Assembly (NCBI GenBank): GCA_946811695.1
Contig: OX328123.1
Span: 18,294,610 to 18,358,609, forward strand
Direction: 5' to 3'
DNA length: 64,000 bases
Origin: Gonocerus acuteangulatus
Taxonomy: Eukaryota; Arthropoda; Insecta; Hemiptera; Coreidae
The notes beneath the pieces were generated by a model, which saw only the letters and a program-made list of their open reading frames with translations, had not been told where the DNA came from and did no database searches. This document shows, one piece after another, positions 11,601 through 43,748 of the stretch; within the stretch, counting starts at the first letter, position 1, and the number at the start of each line of letters is the position of its first letter. A program made the position numbers and the translations under genes.

Positions 11601-14600
11601 AGTTAAATATAACAACATTTAATATAATATTTTAATAATATTTGCATATGTATGTGAGAGAATTAATTTAAAGTTCATAAATTTAAGTCCTTTACAAAAT
11701 CCCATTTAGAAGTTATTATTTGTTCTGGTTTCCTAACAAAATTTTTACTACCATATAAATTAAAGTTAGAAACATCTGGTTTCTTTCCAAAACAGTTTTC
11801 ATAGGGTATTTTATTGTCAATGGTGTTAGCTAAAGAGAGATTTTTCAAATAAGTTGCTGCACAGACCATTTCTGGCCAACATTTTTTTCTACAATAGCTT
11901 CTGCCAGTAAACAATGAGATATATTCATAATTGTTCTAGTAAATCACACCATTTAATTCATGAACATATGAGGGACAGGGATTAATTATGATACCCCTTT
12001 TTTTTTTGGTAGTCATAATTCTTACTATTTAAATATTCCTTACCAATGTCATATCTCACAATACCAATTCTCTTATTTCCTAAGTTTTCAACCTCATTTA
12101 CTTATTGAACAAAGGAATGAAAAACTTTTTTTTAGGTTTAATAGTTTAAATCCTAGCAATCTTACTATTTATTTGAGTGAGACCGCGACAAAGGGAATTC
12201 ATCACTAAACACTTAAATAACAATAAACAATACTGAACAATTATGAAGAAATTAACATGAGAGCAATCTTACTATAATCATCTATAAATGAAACAAAATA
12301 TTTTTCACCTTTGAGACTCATAGTTAAAAAAAGGTCCACATCAGTGTAAACAATTCCAAAATACTTTTAGCCTTGTTCTTATTGTTATTTACACACTTCA
12401 TCAGTTTCAATAAAAAAGTTAAGTGTTTTTCCACATACTAAAACCCTCTCCATCAAATACCAGTACATATTCATTTATTCATTAAACAGAAAAGCGAGTG
12501 AGGGATACCGAATACTATAACCGACATTGCAACCTTCCTTTACTAAAGAGATAAAAAAACTCTCTCAACAAAAGTATTAAAATTATTAAAGTTCTGAATA
12601 GAAACATGAACACTTAATTATATTATATTAGTCCAAATTATGATTAGATAAACACAGAACATTTTTATGATATACTTATTTATACGATATTAGTCTATAT
12701 TCTGGTTAGAGCAGTGTTGCCCTAGGCAATCAAATCAAAATTGATTTAATATGAAGAAAACTTATCTGATATTAAGAAAATTAATCTTAAAAAATATGAT
12801 ATTTTATTATATGATATGTGTCCAAACTCTGAGAATATAAACCTACTATTTAGATAAACAAACAAAGGTTTTGTATTGCACTTCTTCTTAGAAGGAGGGG
12901 CAACACTGGAAAGAAAATGCCGATTTCTGACTATAAACTCTTCTGTATATGACAGTTTCGAACTCGTTACTTCCAAACTATGAATCCTAGAAGATTTTGA
13001 GCTAGCCTACAAGATTTCCCGGATCAAGACGTATATCTATGTGCGAAGTTTGGTCAATATCAGTCAAACGATGTGGATTTGTATAAGGAACAAACAAACA
13101 GACACGTGATTTTTATATATATAGATAATCAAAGCTGACTTTTCTAAAAATTCTGATCTTATCTAAATAGACAATTATGCTATTTACTACGTATTTTATG
13201 CTATGTACTAGAAAATAGGTCAACAACATTGACCAAGAAAAAATAATGTGCATCGGTGAAAACATCATCAGAGCTATGAGTTTAGAATAATTATTTTCAA
13301 TATTGATATAAATGTGTTTCTTTTTTTTCAGTTATTTGGGAATAGTTACAACTTAGACAATAGAATATATACAAGTAATAATTAAAGGAAACGTTGTTAT
13401 TATTACACAATCACTAGCTGTACCCACAAGCTGGCCTGCATCCTGATAGCAAATTTCTCTGCACTATGTTTTGCATCTAGCCACCTTTTGCTAGGCAATG
13501 TGTTTTCTATTTACTTTAACAAAAAATAATTATATAATTACCTACAAGAAATGCTACTTTTTAAAGGGGATTAAAAACTGCTGCGACTTAACCCATGCGA
13601 GACCGCGTGAGCAATTGATTTCTGAGGCTAAAAGACGGCCTGCACACCGTGCAATAACAGTAATGTGCAGTTATCAATTACTTTGAATAAACTAGTCGCC
13701 AAAATATAATTTTTCTTGGACAAATCAAATATGTAAAGTAAAGGGAAACAAAATTTAGCATTGGCTTTACTGTGTACCAAAAAATCTAAAAATTATCTGT
13801 ATTTTTATTTTACCATACATTGCACATGTGCTCAATCCACTCCTCAAAATAAAAATTTTCTGAAGAGTGAGTTGGACACCCGGTGTGAGTTCACATACGA
13901 ATTGCGTGATTCCCATAGTAAACATTTTTTATTATTAAAAATGAAGAATATAAGGAAGAAAAAAATGTTTGCTGCTGGGGACCAGGTTCGAAAAAAATTG
14001 TCGTCTCGAATGGGTTAAAGAATGAAGACCCTGACTACTACTGTGAGTGGCATATTGTCTGTGCCTTATTTAATAATTTCATAAAATAGTTATAATGTGG
14101 AATTGTAACACTAGATGAAATAAGAAAAAGAAGAATTTATACAAAATTAAAAAAGTCCGACTCACAGGAACTGCATCATCTTAGCACGGTTCCGTTCATA
14201 TCCCTATTGTCATTTGAAAAGCTTAGAATAGTAACAGATAATATTTTCCTCGGCCTTTGTTCAAAGGGTTTTATGGCTTTACCTGGTCGGGTCCGCCAGA
14301 CCCTAGAATCCTCTTCTACCGATACTTCATTTCATACGTTTCAATGCATTGGAAAATATCAAAATTTTTCACATAATCCTGTGATCTTTTACTATAGTAA
14401 TAATTCTACAAATAAAATCAATTAAAAAATAAAATAAAAAAACCAACAGCATGAAGGCAATTAAAAATATTCAAAAGACGTCATCGAATCTCTTTCTCTT
14501 GGCAAGCTATATTTCTAGCAATGAATTGTTTTTCTAATTTTACCTAATCTGTTTTATTGTCAAATACATTATCCAACTATAAGCAATTAAAAAATAACAA

Positions 14601-15213
14601 GGAATAAAAACAGACAAAAAGAACCCTTCGAATAAATGAAATCAATTACTTCAAAGTTTAAGCACTTATTTCTCCGATTGACATCACCTAATCAAAAATT
14701 GTTTCAGAATCTTTTTTGTAGAGAATTTATAAAGCTTTCAAATAATTTCTATCCACTTATCACGATTTCCCAACCTGGTTCGAGATATTAATGAAATTAT
14801 ACGAAGTTCCCAAAACTTTTCATGTCTGTTCATAAAATATTTTATTCTAACCCTTCCTTAACTCCAAACGTAACCAAAAGTTTAACATGATAGTTTTGAT
14901 GAAATTCAAACATGCAAAAAATGTTTCAACTGAATCCCATGATTCTAAGTAACCAAACCAAAAACTCAGAAGCGGTTAAAGCTATCGCCTTAAAATTGGT
15001 TTCAATCGTTTTACTAGCCCAAGAAGCCTATAAAACGAGTACTTACAAGCATATGAACTCAAAAACATAAGCGTTACGATTTTTTTGCGCGAATTTCGCC
15101 CCAAATGCCATCTTCCAGTGGGCGGATTTTGCTGGTTAACGAACTTGACCTTTCAAATTGGACATCGGATTTTTGTACCGAATTTCATCAAAATCGGACC
15201 ATTATATGTATAT

Positions 15214-15248
<35 letters not shown>

Positions 15249-16353
15249 CAAATTTGAACCACCGTTATTTTCAGTCTCTAGGGGTTCTGAAACACGAAAT
15301 TTTCTAGTCGGCACTTCCGGATTGTTTCATGAGATCAACCTTATAAGCGGGGTTCCTCCCTATGAAGGGAGGGAGGAACCCCGCTAAAAATAAAGATATC
15401 TACATTTAATAATAAGATCTCGGTAAATAAAAATGTAAAATTACTCTGCTATTACAAGATTAAAACTAAAGAATACTAAAATTTGATTGATTTTAATAAG
15501 GACGGCTAATCAAAAATAATAAAAGATCAGTAAAATATTCACTGGAAATAGTTCTTACCTTATGTAAATCAGTAGCAGTTACTTCTATGAAAACATTTTT
15601 TGTATTCAGATTAATTCGAGAATGATGTCCATTTATAATGGGTGGCATTGATAATACAATTCCATTGGCATCTCTGATGGCTGGGTACACAGGGCTGTCT
15701 TTAATGATAGGTAAATACTGCTTCAACTGGGCATGGTTCTAAATAATATATAAACATTTATTTATTTACAATACTTAGGGAATGAAATCATTTTATTAAT
15801 GTTCATACTGGTAAATGTGCAGAGAATAGAGAAAAGAAAATCAAAATGGAGCATATCCAGGACCTTGGAAGAGAAAGGGCGAATCTGAAAAATCGATTTT
15901 TTTTTTCATTTTTTCTTCCGAGTCAGAAAGATGTAGGTAACACGACGCTTCCCCTTGCTTCTCTGGCTTGCCTTTAGTTCTCTCACAGTTTCAAGTTAAA
16001 GTGAATAGCACCATCATCTATGAAAAATTCAATGCCCAAATTCAAGGGCAAATCCTGGGTATGAAACTCCCCTCCTAGCATTCTGTTACCCATAAATCAC
16101 TTGTAAAAATTATAATTAAAACATTGAATTTCAATTGTAAACGTTTTCAATCAGATATATGAATCAGCATTCCATAGAGTAAACATGCGCCCTTGCTATC
16201 CTGAAGCGCTTCTAGAACTTTGACTTTGATTTCCCAACATCCGGAATTTGTGATTCACCCTTTCTCTTCCAAGGTCATGATATGTGTGAACATAATTTTA
16301 TATGTGTAGAATGAAAGAGAATAAGGCCATAATGGAAATACTATTGTCAGTAG

Positions 16354-16391
<38 letters not shown>

Positions 16392-19123
16392 CAGTACATC
16401 ACAGTATATTTGTAACCTGTACTGTTTTTTCATTACATTTGTATGAATGGGTAATCTCTCTCTAATTAAGAACACATTATTTTCTATACAAGAACTAATT
16501 CCTTCAAGGTCCATTTTTTCTTTAACCCTGGAACACTAACCTTAATTCATCCTACACTATTACTAACCTGTGTATCAATTTGACATATACACAGGAAAAT
16601 GACTCAGAACTTGATTATCAGGGATAATGGAGAAATCTGTTGTTAAAAAAAAAAGAATATTAATACATAAAAATACAAATTAAAAACATAAAACATAGAG
16701 CAACAAAAAATATGGACCATTTCCAGGGTATGGAATACTAACATTTGAAATTTGAACTTGAAATAGTTTTAACCAACTAAAACGCTTACACCTAAAATAA
16801 AATATTTTTTATGAACTAATTAATCTTATTTTATTTATTTTTAAAGGTTTTATGGCACATTTTTACCGATCAAAAATATTTCGGAGGGGGGGCTGCAGCC
16901 CTTAAAAAATAAAATAAAAAAACCAACAGCACGAAGGCAATTAAAAATATTCAAAAGACGTCATCGAATCTCTTTCTCTTGGCAAGCTATATTTCTAACA
17001 ATGACTTTTAAAATATTTACTGCGTTAGCAATGTGTAATTTGCAATTATTTACATAATTAATTAATGGTGTAATTATATTTTAGGTGCTCGTTACTAACT
17101 CTGTGTCAAATTGATGCAATTTATAATGAGTCTTTATTAATACCTATACGTCAGATGCTCATATTACTAACAGTGCATGAAAATGACGTAGAAAAATTTA
17201 CGTGTATTACTAACCTCTACGTCAATTTGATGCACTGTCTTCTGGGAAAATCAAGGTCTCACCTATCTAATCACTCGCTGAGAGGTGAAATCATGCTGGA
17301 TGGGAGCAGGAGGAGTTGCTCCAGGAATAGGTGGGTGGGAGACCGGCTCTACCCCTATTTAATGGAAGAAAATGACAATTGATTACATTCATATGCGTCA
17401 ATATGACGCAGGTTAGTGTTCCAGGGTTAATTTTGTCTATTTTTAGAGTTTAGCTACTGCCTTTTGCATTAATTTAGGGAGTTAGTCTCCTGTAATGCCT
17501 TGGCATGTGTCACCAGGAGTATGGTTTCCTAAATCATATTCTCACCATGGCATGGTTTTCTAAACCACAAATTTTCTCTTGCATTGCAGGCAGCTTCTAG
17601 GTATATGATGCTTATTTGGTAGTGGGCACCAAAATGGAACTTGGATCTTAGATATTTTTGTATTATAAATTTTAGATATTTTTAACACGGCTTGTATCAG
17701 TGGACGATGTGACTTTCCTTTGCCAATATATTCACTTGCATGAAGAGCACTTGCCAGCCATATTCATGTCCGAGCCTTACTAATGGCAATATACTTGTAT
17801 CCAGTACAAAGATGCACAATCCTTCTCTCTCCCGTTTGTCTGAAGTACACCTCGCCCTATCACACAGGAGTATATAAACCCTTATAACTGCAGCCACTGC
17901 TTTTTTCGAGTCCAGGATTTTGCCGACCTTATCTATGGGCCTGTAAGCACATCAGAGAAAGAGTCTATCAATCTTATCAGATATAAGGCTTATTTACAGG
18001 GGATAAACTCAGCCATTCCTTGTAAGCCCATTCCTTAGCTTCCTGTGGCCAATCTCCACTCAAATCTGTTAGTGCAGCAATTATTTACTTGTAGCTACTC
18101 CTCATTGCAGACGCTCTGCGTCTTCATTGAAATAGTCATTGCTGCACTCATTTAAATATAGCAAGAGTTTGCTCAGGTTCTTCTTCTGAGTATGGCGATG
18201 ATTAGAATAAAGCTCAGAGACTGTCAGCCTAACTGATAGGTGGAATATGTTAAGTCTTCTTAAACTGAAAAATATTTTTGATAAACCAAAACTCATAAAG
18301 ATATTAAATACAATGAAGAAGATCAGATTCCACATGGACACACCATTAACCCTCATCTTATGGCGGGTGGTGGGGCTGGCCGACTCTGCAGAACAGCGAT
18401 CTCTCAATCTGTCCAGGCCCATGTTATGACGCTATTCTCACCCTCCTCTCTACCTGTGTGAACCCTTTCGAACAATTTCCTCCGTTATAATTTCAAATTG
18501 TAGGAAATCTTTATTTTATTACTTTTTCTTTTTAGCTCTGAATATTTAGGTTTTAATATATATATTTTTTTATTATATAGGTACTAATCAATGAAGCTAA
18601 ATAAATGAATAACCTCTTTTTTATTAAAAAAAAAAATCTCCTTTTTGATTTAGGGTTTTGGAGTTAAGATATTTACAAAATTAGAATTTTTTAAATATAA
18701 TTATGTAAAAAGAGAAATAGTAAAATAATCAAGTTTTTTTCTAGTATGGTATTCACAGAAGTAAGGAAATGCACAGAGGGCCCATCCCTAATTTCTAGCT
18801 CCCTTGTCACAAAAAAGTTAATTTCCTCGACAATTAGTGGTATAATAAATAGCTAAAGCTTCCCTCAGTCCTTGCTTAATAGCCTCAAAGTTGAACTCCT
18901 GGAAAAGTTAGCCACAGGGAGCTGGTAAACAAGAGAGGAAGGTCCTATAATGTTAATAATTTAACCTGTTTTTAGCACTTTCCTCCGAAGGAAAGTAGCT
19001 ATTGAGGTTGGACTCATGACGGAATTTTTGAAAAATTTCTTCAAATCTTTATCGATCCTACCTAGTAGACACCGAAAATGACCCCCGTTAAAATTTATAT
19101 ATATCTATCTATCTATATATATA

Positions 19124-19179
<56 letters not shown>

Positions 19180-21736
19180 TGTTAACACGATAGCGGCCAG
19201 AGTTTTTGTTTTTTCGTCACAAAACTTGGTATATAGCATTAAATTAGCAAACGATTGAACGAGTTCGTTAACTACCAAAGTCGGTCCACCAGAAGGGGGG
19301 GTTTACCCCGAACCCAAAACACTAATTTGACTATGTCAGCCGTAATATTTGTTATATTTCAACGAAACTTGGTATTCGTAGTGGTAATATAGAGAGAAAA
19401 GTGAGATATAAAAATGAACTAAATCGGTTCATTAGGAGGGGGGACCCACAATACCAATTCGCCACTACCAGCCGTGATTTTTGGCATATTTTGACGAAAC
19501 TCGGTATTCGTAGTGGTAATCCACAGGTAAATATGTGTTGTAAAAATAAACTAAATCGGTTCATTAGGAGGGGGGGTTTACTCCGGACCCACAATACCAA
19601 TTCACCACTACCAGCCATGATTTTTGGTATATTTCGACGAAACTCGGTATTCGTAGTGGTAATCTACAGGTAAATATGTGTTGTAAAAATAAACTAAATC
19701 GGTTCATTAGAAGGGGGGGTTTACTCCAGACCCAAATTCCTAATATACTCATACCGGTCGTAATTTCTGCTGTATTGTAAGGAAACGTTGTGGGTAACTC
19801 ATGAGAAAGAAGTGTTGTAAAAATGAGCTGAATCGGTCAATCGGAAAGCGGGGGTTTAATTTGTAATATATTTCAATAGAAAAGCCCACCAGACGTAGGT
19901 TCACAAAGCCGCCGCAAGGAGCGCTTTCTACCACTGGAGTGACTGTATCCTGTTCCTGCCTTAGATCAAAATACGATAATATGAGGTTTTTTGTATTTAT
20001 TACGTAGTGCAATAGGTACCATGTGTAAACATAACTCTGGAAGCAAATTAATAATTGATCAGTTACTCATTACAAATTTAAAAGAGAACTATTCATGTTT
20101 TTATTTTATTTATGTAGGATATTTTAAGCAAATTGTTCTGGAAAGCAGTCTACACTACCCAAATTCTGAGAAAAGTGCTTAGTTATGCAGCTCCTGCGTG
20201 ACGGACTTTTATTAATTAAGGTTAAAATTATTTGGGAAGCTTGTAAGAAAAGAAATTCCTCATACTTTTGCCTTTGGGACACTTACTGCATACTAACTTG
20301 TCTCTATACTGTAGAAGTGGTTCTGTGCTTAAATAATACTTATGAATTTTTACATAATTGATATGTATGTAAATTATAATACTAACAGAATATAACTCCA
20401 TTAACTCCGAAGCAGTGTATTCTTTCTCCTGGTTAAGTGGTTTAAATTTAATTTGATCAGGTGTTAATGCATCATAAATGAATGGTCCTTGTATAGTATC
20501 CAAATCATGTGTACCAATTGCAACAAGTGTTCTTTTCCTAGCTAAATTCTGATGAAGTTTGTCTTGAAGTTCGATAAAACTTGTGTAGCTTTCACTTGTA
20601 AACGTTATATCCCTCAGAACAGCAGCAACAGCATATGGTCTTATCTTCTTGGTCTGGAAAATGAATCAAATAATTAAAATAATACATCAGTCAATATTTG
20701 ATATTTGATAGTATGTTTATATTCAAAATGTTTATATTCCCAATGATAAATTAACCATATAATAATAGTTTTTATTATTTTTAATTAATTATTTATCAAT
20801 CATTTGTATATCTAAAATATAATAATTATTAAATTAACACAGGAAGCCCGGTGGCCGTGAGTGTTAAGGCATGAGCACTTAACACTCCGTGCCAAAGGTC
20901 GTGGGCACCAATGAATTAATGTGCCCTCGATGGCCATCATTTATTTTCATTCTACAATATTCACTTATAATAAACAGAGCTAATAAGAGAGGTATATCAT
21001 AATTACAAGCTAAATTAATTTATGAAGTTTAATAATGTGGTGCTGGGTTTACACGGGAACCAAATTATTAATTTGTCTCTAGCAGCTGTAATGTTCATTC
21101 CTTTGGAACAAAACTCAGTACGCACAGTTCAAAACTAATGTAAGATTATATGTTAACTTACTTCAGGCTTGATAATTAATTTTTGTAATGATGATGAATC
21201 AGATGGTAAAAGAGACTTGTAGTTTGGAAACTGCATCCTAAAACAGCTCAATTAATAAAACACATAACAGCATGGTAGGCAATAATCAAACGGATATAAA
21301 ATAATATTTACTTGTTCTGGAAAACAAGAAGAGCAACAGTAAGGCCCTCTAAACATAGGAGGTCATATCTGTTAGCAGGAACTTCAATTCTGTATATGAT
21401 GTCATCGGAAACATCTTTAGACAGAGTACTCCCCTGCTCTTTCATTAACATCTGCCTTTCACTGGTCTAAGGCAAAAACTTACAAAAGTAAAGAGATTCA
21501 AAAATATTTAAAGAAAAGATAAGATAAAATATTAATTACCACATCATCTAGCTCTAACCCAAAATCAAAACACAGAAAACTAAATTCTTCTTCACCTGCA
21601 ACAAGAGTTTAATTTATTACAATCTTGAAGAAGAGTTAATGTTGAATATTTATATGTATATAAAAGAGGGAAACATACTGAATGTTTGATTTAATGCTTT
21701 AAATAGAAGATCTCGTTTAATAGATATTGTTGGCAT
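1783..21736 (-). CDS. FARSB: Phenylalanine--tRNA ligase beta subunit (3' partial)
   Basis: Beta subunit of cytosolic phenylalanyl-tRNA synthetase, which with the alpha subunit charges tRNA-Phe. Ten exons assemble on the minus strand: 21736-21679, 21595-21540, 21466-21312, 21237-21162, 20653-20387, 15738-15559, 9376-9201, 4099-3895, 3424-3344 and 1993-1783. All junctions are GT-AG and every phase matches, giving about 488 residues. The protein begins [15 protein letters not shown], the family's N-terminus. Around residues 115-265 is the B3/B4-like region, with [10 protein letters not shown] and [10 protein letters not shown]. Around 325-390 is the B5 region, with IPPTRHDI and [12 protein letters not shown]. 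The last exon carries [13 protein letters not shown] and FEISDIV. The animal protein is about 590 residues, so roughly 100 C-terminal residues are missing. The last exon ends in phase 1 at a clear donor, and I found no continuation in 1-1782, so the 3' exons should lie left of the window. Introns are loaded with transposons. Confidence 0.95.
2480..2552 (-). other. tRNA-like sequence, probably a SINE head
   Basis: Read on the minus strand it shows an A-box-like start (TAGCCTGGTAGTATAATTGG) and a B-box-like GGTTTAAATCC with the spacing of a tRNA gene. I could not pair acceptor and anticodon stems convincingly, so it is more likely a decayed tRNA-derived repeat than a functional tRNA. Confidence 0.35.
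2703..3062 (+). mobile_element. tRNA-derived SINE, family B, copy 1
   Basis: The head contains a perfect A box (GGTTAGCTCAGTGGTAGAGC) and a B box (GAGTTCAAATCCC); the anticodon-loop position reads CTAATAT, as in an Ile-like tRNA. A body shared with 35080-35449 follows, containing TCGAAGCAGCC and CTCCCTAGTGTGCCGTATGG, and the copy ends in GGGACTGA plus a T-run. RNA polymerase III promoter boxes plus shared body define it as a SINE. It lies in the FARSB intron between exons 9 and 10, antisense to the gene. Confidence 0.8.
3495..3694 (-). mobile_element. tRNA-derived SINE, family A, copy 1
   Basis: Family A starts GGAGGCC(C)GGTGGCC, has a B box near GGTTCGATTCC in intact copies, a body with GAAAAGGCATCAGCCCTATC and GGTGGTAACCTATAGATAAC, and ends in an AATAAATTTAA-type tail. 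This copy is diverged (head reads CCATGGGGTCGTGAGTG). Confidence 0.75.
4636..4790. repeat. (TA)n microsatellite
   Basis: About 150 bp of almost pure TA inside family 1 copy A. Copies B and C of the element carry TA blocks at the same internal place, so the microsatellite travels with the family. Tyr/Ile-repeat frames on both strands are artefacts. Confidence 0.85.
5382..6600 (-). mobile_element. Helentron-like element, family 2, copy 1 (nested in copy A)
   Basis: On the minus strand it starts GTCCGTCACGCAGGAGCTGC (6600) and ends with the hairpin CTTTCCTTCGGAGGAAAG followed by TGCTAAAA (5382). Flanks are GTTCTT on the left and TTTTTGTCTTTG on the right. The uninterrupted family 1 copy C reads GTTCTTTTTGTCTTTG at this point, so insertion into an oligo-T is directly visible. 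The body holds four or five ~142-bp tandem units with GAAACTCGGTATTCGTAG and AAATCGGTTCATTAGGAG. The Met-initiated frame 6385-6576 is repeated in copy 2 but is not a recognisable protein. Confidence 0.7.
7618..7826 (-). mobile_element. tRNA-derived SINE, family A, copy 2
   Basis: A nearly full copy reading from GGAGGCCCGGTGGCCATGAG (7826) through the GGTAACCTATAGATAACC body to the AT-rich tail (about 7618), in the FARSB intron between exons 7 and 8. Confidence 0.8.
8502..8540 (-). ncRNA. Hammerhead ribozyme core, left arm
   Basis: The mirror image of the right-arm motif: on the minus strand CTGATGA is at 8537-8531, stem II GGCTT/AAGCC follows, then GAAACGTC at 8512-8505 and GGC at 8504-8502. 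The loop of stem II differs by one base from the right arm, and all core bases are intact. Confidence 0.7.
8740..8778 (+). ncRNA. Hammerhead ribozyme core, right arm
   Basis: Stem I GCC (8740-8742) pairs with GGC (8776-8778). The core CTGATGA is at 8743-8749. Stem II GGCTT/AAGCC is closed by a short loop. GAAACGTC at 8768-8775 supplies GAA, a minimal two-pair stem III (A-U, C-G) and the GUC cleavage triplet. Minimal stem III is typical of the hammerheads in Penelope-like elements, which are reported to cut best as tandem or dimeric RNAs. All conserved core bases are present. Confidence 0.7.
10440..11190. mobile_element. Foldback element with ~230-bp arms, copy 1
   Basis: The left arm (CATTTAGTCCAAGAGCTGG at 10440) is mirrored by the right arm (CCAGCTCTCCGACTAAATG, ending 11190). 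Shared arm motifs are GGACATACCTTGAAACACC and the complement of TTGGCTTCTGAATAAAA. A poly-A tract lies in the interior. It is the same family as 35576-36495. No transposase frame is present. Confidence 0.75.
11675..12480 (-). pseudogene. Ty1/copia retrotransposon integrase fragment, decayed
   Basis: Several minus-strand frames give copia Pol motifs in order: about 12370-12330 an ILELVHTDVCGP-like segment, about 12310-12260 [12 protein letters not shown], and 11914-11675 a segment with [16 protein letters not shown] and [17 protein letters not shown], the usual integrase C-terminal half. Frameshifts and stops separate them, so it is a relic. An additional [11 protein letters not shown] segment near 12470 looks like a gag start brought close by deletion. 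It lies inside the Helitron. Confidence 0.7.
13126..14154. other. AT-rich intron sequence, nothing recognised
   Basis: Between the Helitron and family 1 copy B, within the FARSB intron. Short frames at 13498-13686 and 13761-14018 have no recognisable domain and no splice support. Confidence 0.5.
14155..15386 (+). mobile_element. Helentron-like element, family 1, copy B
   Basis: Starts GTCCGACTCACAGGAACTGC (14155), contains GATTGACATCACCTAATC and a (TA)n block near 15207-15250, and ends with the hairpin TTCCTCCCT/AGGGAGGGAGGAA followed by CCGCTAAAAA (15386). Orientation is opposite to copies A and C. No coding capacity. It lies directly upstream, in window order, of FARSB exon 6 (15559-15738). 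Confidence 0.65.
14421..14524. repeat. 103-bp segment shared with 16902-17004
   Basis: From TTAAAAAATAAAATAAAAA through AGACGTCATCGAATCTCT to TTTCTAGCAATG, nearly identical to 16902-17004, although the flanking sequences belong to different repeats. It lies within copy B. Confidence 0.75.
16717..16901. mobile_element. CATGGGCG-type hAT-like MITE, truncated
   Basis: Matches the interior and right part of 31584-31807 (TTCCAGGGTATGGAATACTAA, then TTTCGGAGGGGGGGCTGCAGCC) but lacks the left terminus and ends abruptly where the 103-bp shared segment starts. Confidence 0.6.
16902..17004. repeat. 103-bp segment shared with 14421-14524
   Basis: The second copy of the segment, here fused to a truncated MITE ending in GCTGCAGCCC, inside the TTAA-flanked element. 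Confidence 0.75.
17431..18960. other. Intron segment, unassigned, with a TATA-like site
   Basis: Within the FARSB intron between exons 5 and 6. It is less AT-rich between 17690 and 18430, and contains GGAGTATATAAACCC at about 17866-17880, which looks like a core promoter. That suggests an old LTR or retrogene, but I found no paired ends and no recognisable protein in the frames at 17697-17897 or 18102-18422. Confidence 0.35.
18973..20206 (-). mobile_element. Helentron-like element, family 2, copy 2
   Basis: Same termini as 5382-6600: GTCCGTCACGCAGGAGCTGC at 20206 and the CTTTCC hairpin with TGCTAAAA at 18973. It contains a (TA)n block (about 19097-19175) and four ~140-bp tandem units. Its 5' end is 180 bp from FARSB exon 5 (20387-20653). 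Confidence 0.7.
20842..20912 (+). mobile_element. SINE family A, head only
   Basis: GGAAGCCCGGTGGCCGTGAG through CTCCGTGCCAAAGGTCGTGG; the copy stops before the body. It is a 3'-truncated fragment in the FARSB intron between exons 4 and 5. Confidence 0.65.
20995..21150. repeat. Single decayed unit of the family 2 tandem repeat
   Basis: GGGTTTACACGGGAACC, then AGCAGCTGTAAT and AACAAAACTCAGTACGCA follow the order of the ~142-bp unit in 5382-6600, with heavy divergence. Confidence 0.35.
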
Positions 21737-22023
21737 ATTTTATTTTAAATGATACTTTTCTTATTTATCCTAGGAAAGAAAATGTATGAATATAAAAAGT
21801 GCTTGGAGTGCAAAAGACCTGTCAACACGTTGGAATACTTTTGAACATCGGCTCATAACCTTCACCCATCTATAACCTTCCTTCTAAAACCACGAGGTTT
21901 TCAGTATGTTATTAGTAATGGGTGTTTTTCGATTGTGTGACAATGTCATAATTATTTGGAGCTAAATTTTGAGATTATAAGTCAAGTTAATTTACATTAA
22001 AGGGACTACTCTCATCGCTCAAA
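21737..22023. promoter_or_regulatory. Shared intergenic region of divergent FARSB and DDX54
   Basis: The two start codons face away from each other with 287 bp between them, so this interval must contain both 5' untranslated regions and very likely a bidirectional promoter. It is AT-rich and has no CpG-island character. A TATA-like string (TATAAAAAG, about 21788-21796) is present in plus orientation, but its distance from either start is not diagnostic. Exact initiation sites cannot be seen. That it is shared is inferred from spacing. Confidence 0.7.
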
Positions 22024-43579
<21,556 letters not shown>

Positions 43580-43742
43580 CTACTTTTAAGTTATTTATAA
43601 TTGTTAATATTTTAAAATAATTAATTTTCAATAATTGAACTATTTTACTTAGTTAAACTTTTTTTTCAAACCAACAATTAAATTTTGAATTTGATTAATG
43701 TTGCTGGTTGCAAAATACTGTATACAAACCTGTTTGTATAAA

Positions 43743-43748
43743 AATAAA
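43743..43748 (+). terminator. DDX54 polyadenylation signal
   Basis: A canonical AATAAA lies about 165 bp downstream of the DDX54 stop codon in a T/A-rich context, with an overlapping second hexamer. It is the first good hexamer after the stop. Confidence 0.6.

Larger units (their letters stand above)
9440..13125 (-). mobile_element. Helitron, non-autonomous
   Basis: On the minus strand the element begins TCTATATATATAAAAATCAC (from 13125) and ends ACCGGGTAACAGCTAG (at 9440), giving the canonical 5' TC and 3' CTAG ends. A short GTGT/ACAC hairpin lies just upstream of the 3' end. The base before TC is A and the base after CTAG is T, the Helitron target. Near the 3' end are about three ~55-bp units (GGGCTTACCATGCTACAC and variants). 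No Rep/helicase frame is visible. It carries a foldback (10440-11190) and copia debris (11675-12480), and fills much of the FARSB intron between exons 6 and 7. Confidence 0.7.
16526..17426. mobile_element. piggyBac-like TTAA-flanked MITE, large
   Basis: TTAA at 16522-16525 and 17427-17430 flank inverted ends CCCTGGAACACTAACC and GGTTAGTGTTCCAGGG. TTAA duplication with CCC ends is typical of the piggyBac superfamily. Internally are a partial hAT-like MITE (16717-16901), the 103-bp segment shared with 14421, and three loose units of the form TTACTAAC then GTCAATTTGATGCA. No transposase frame. It lies in the FARSB intron between exons 5 and 6. Confidence 0.7.
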
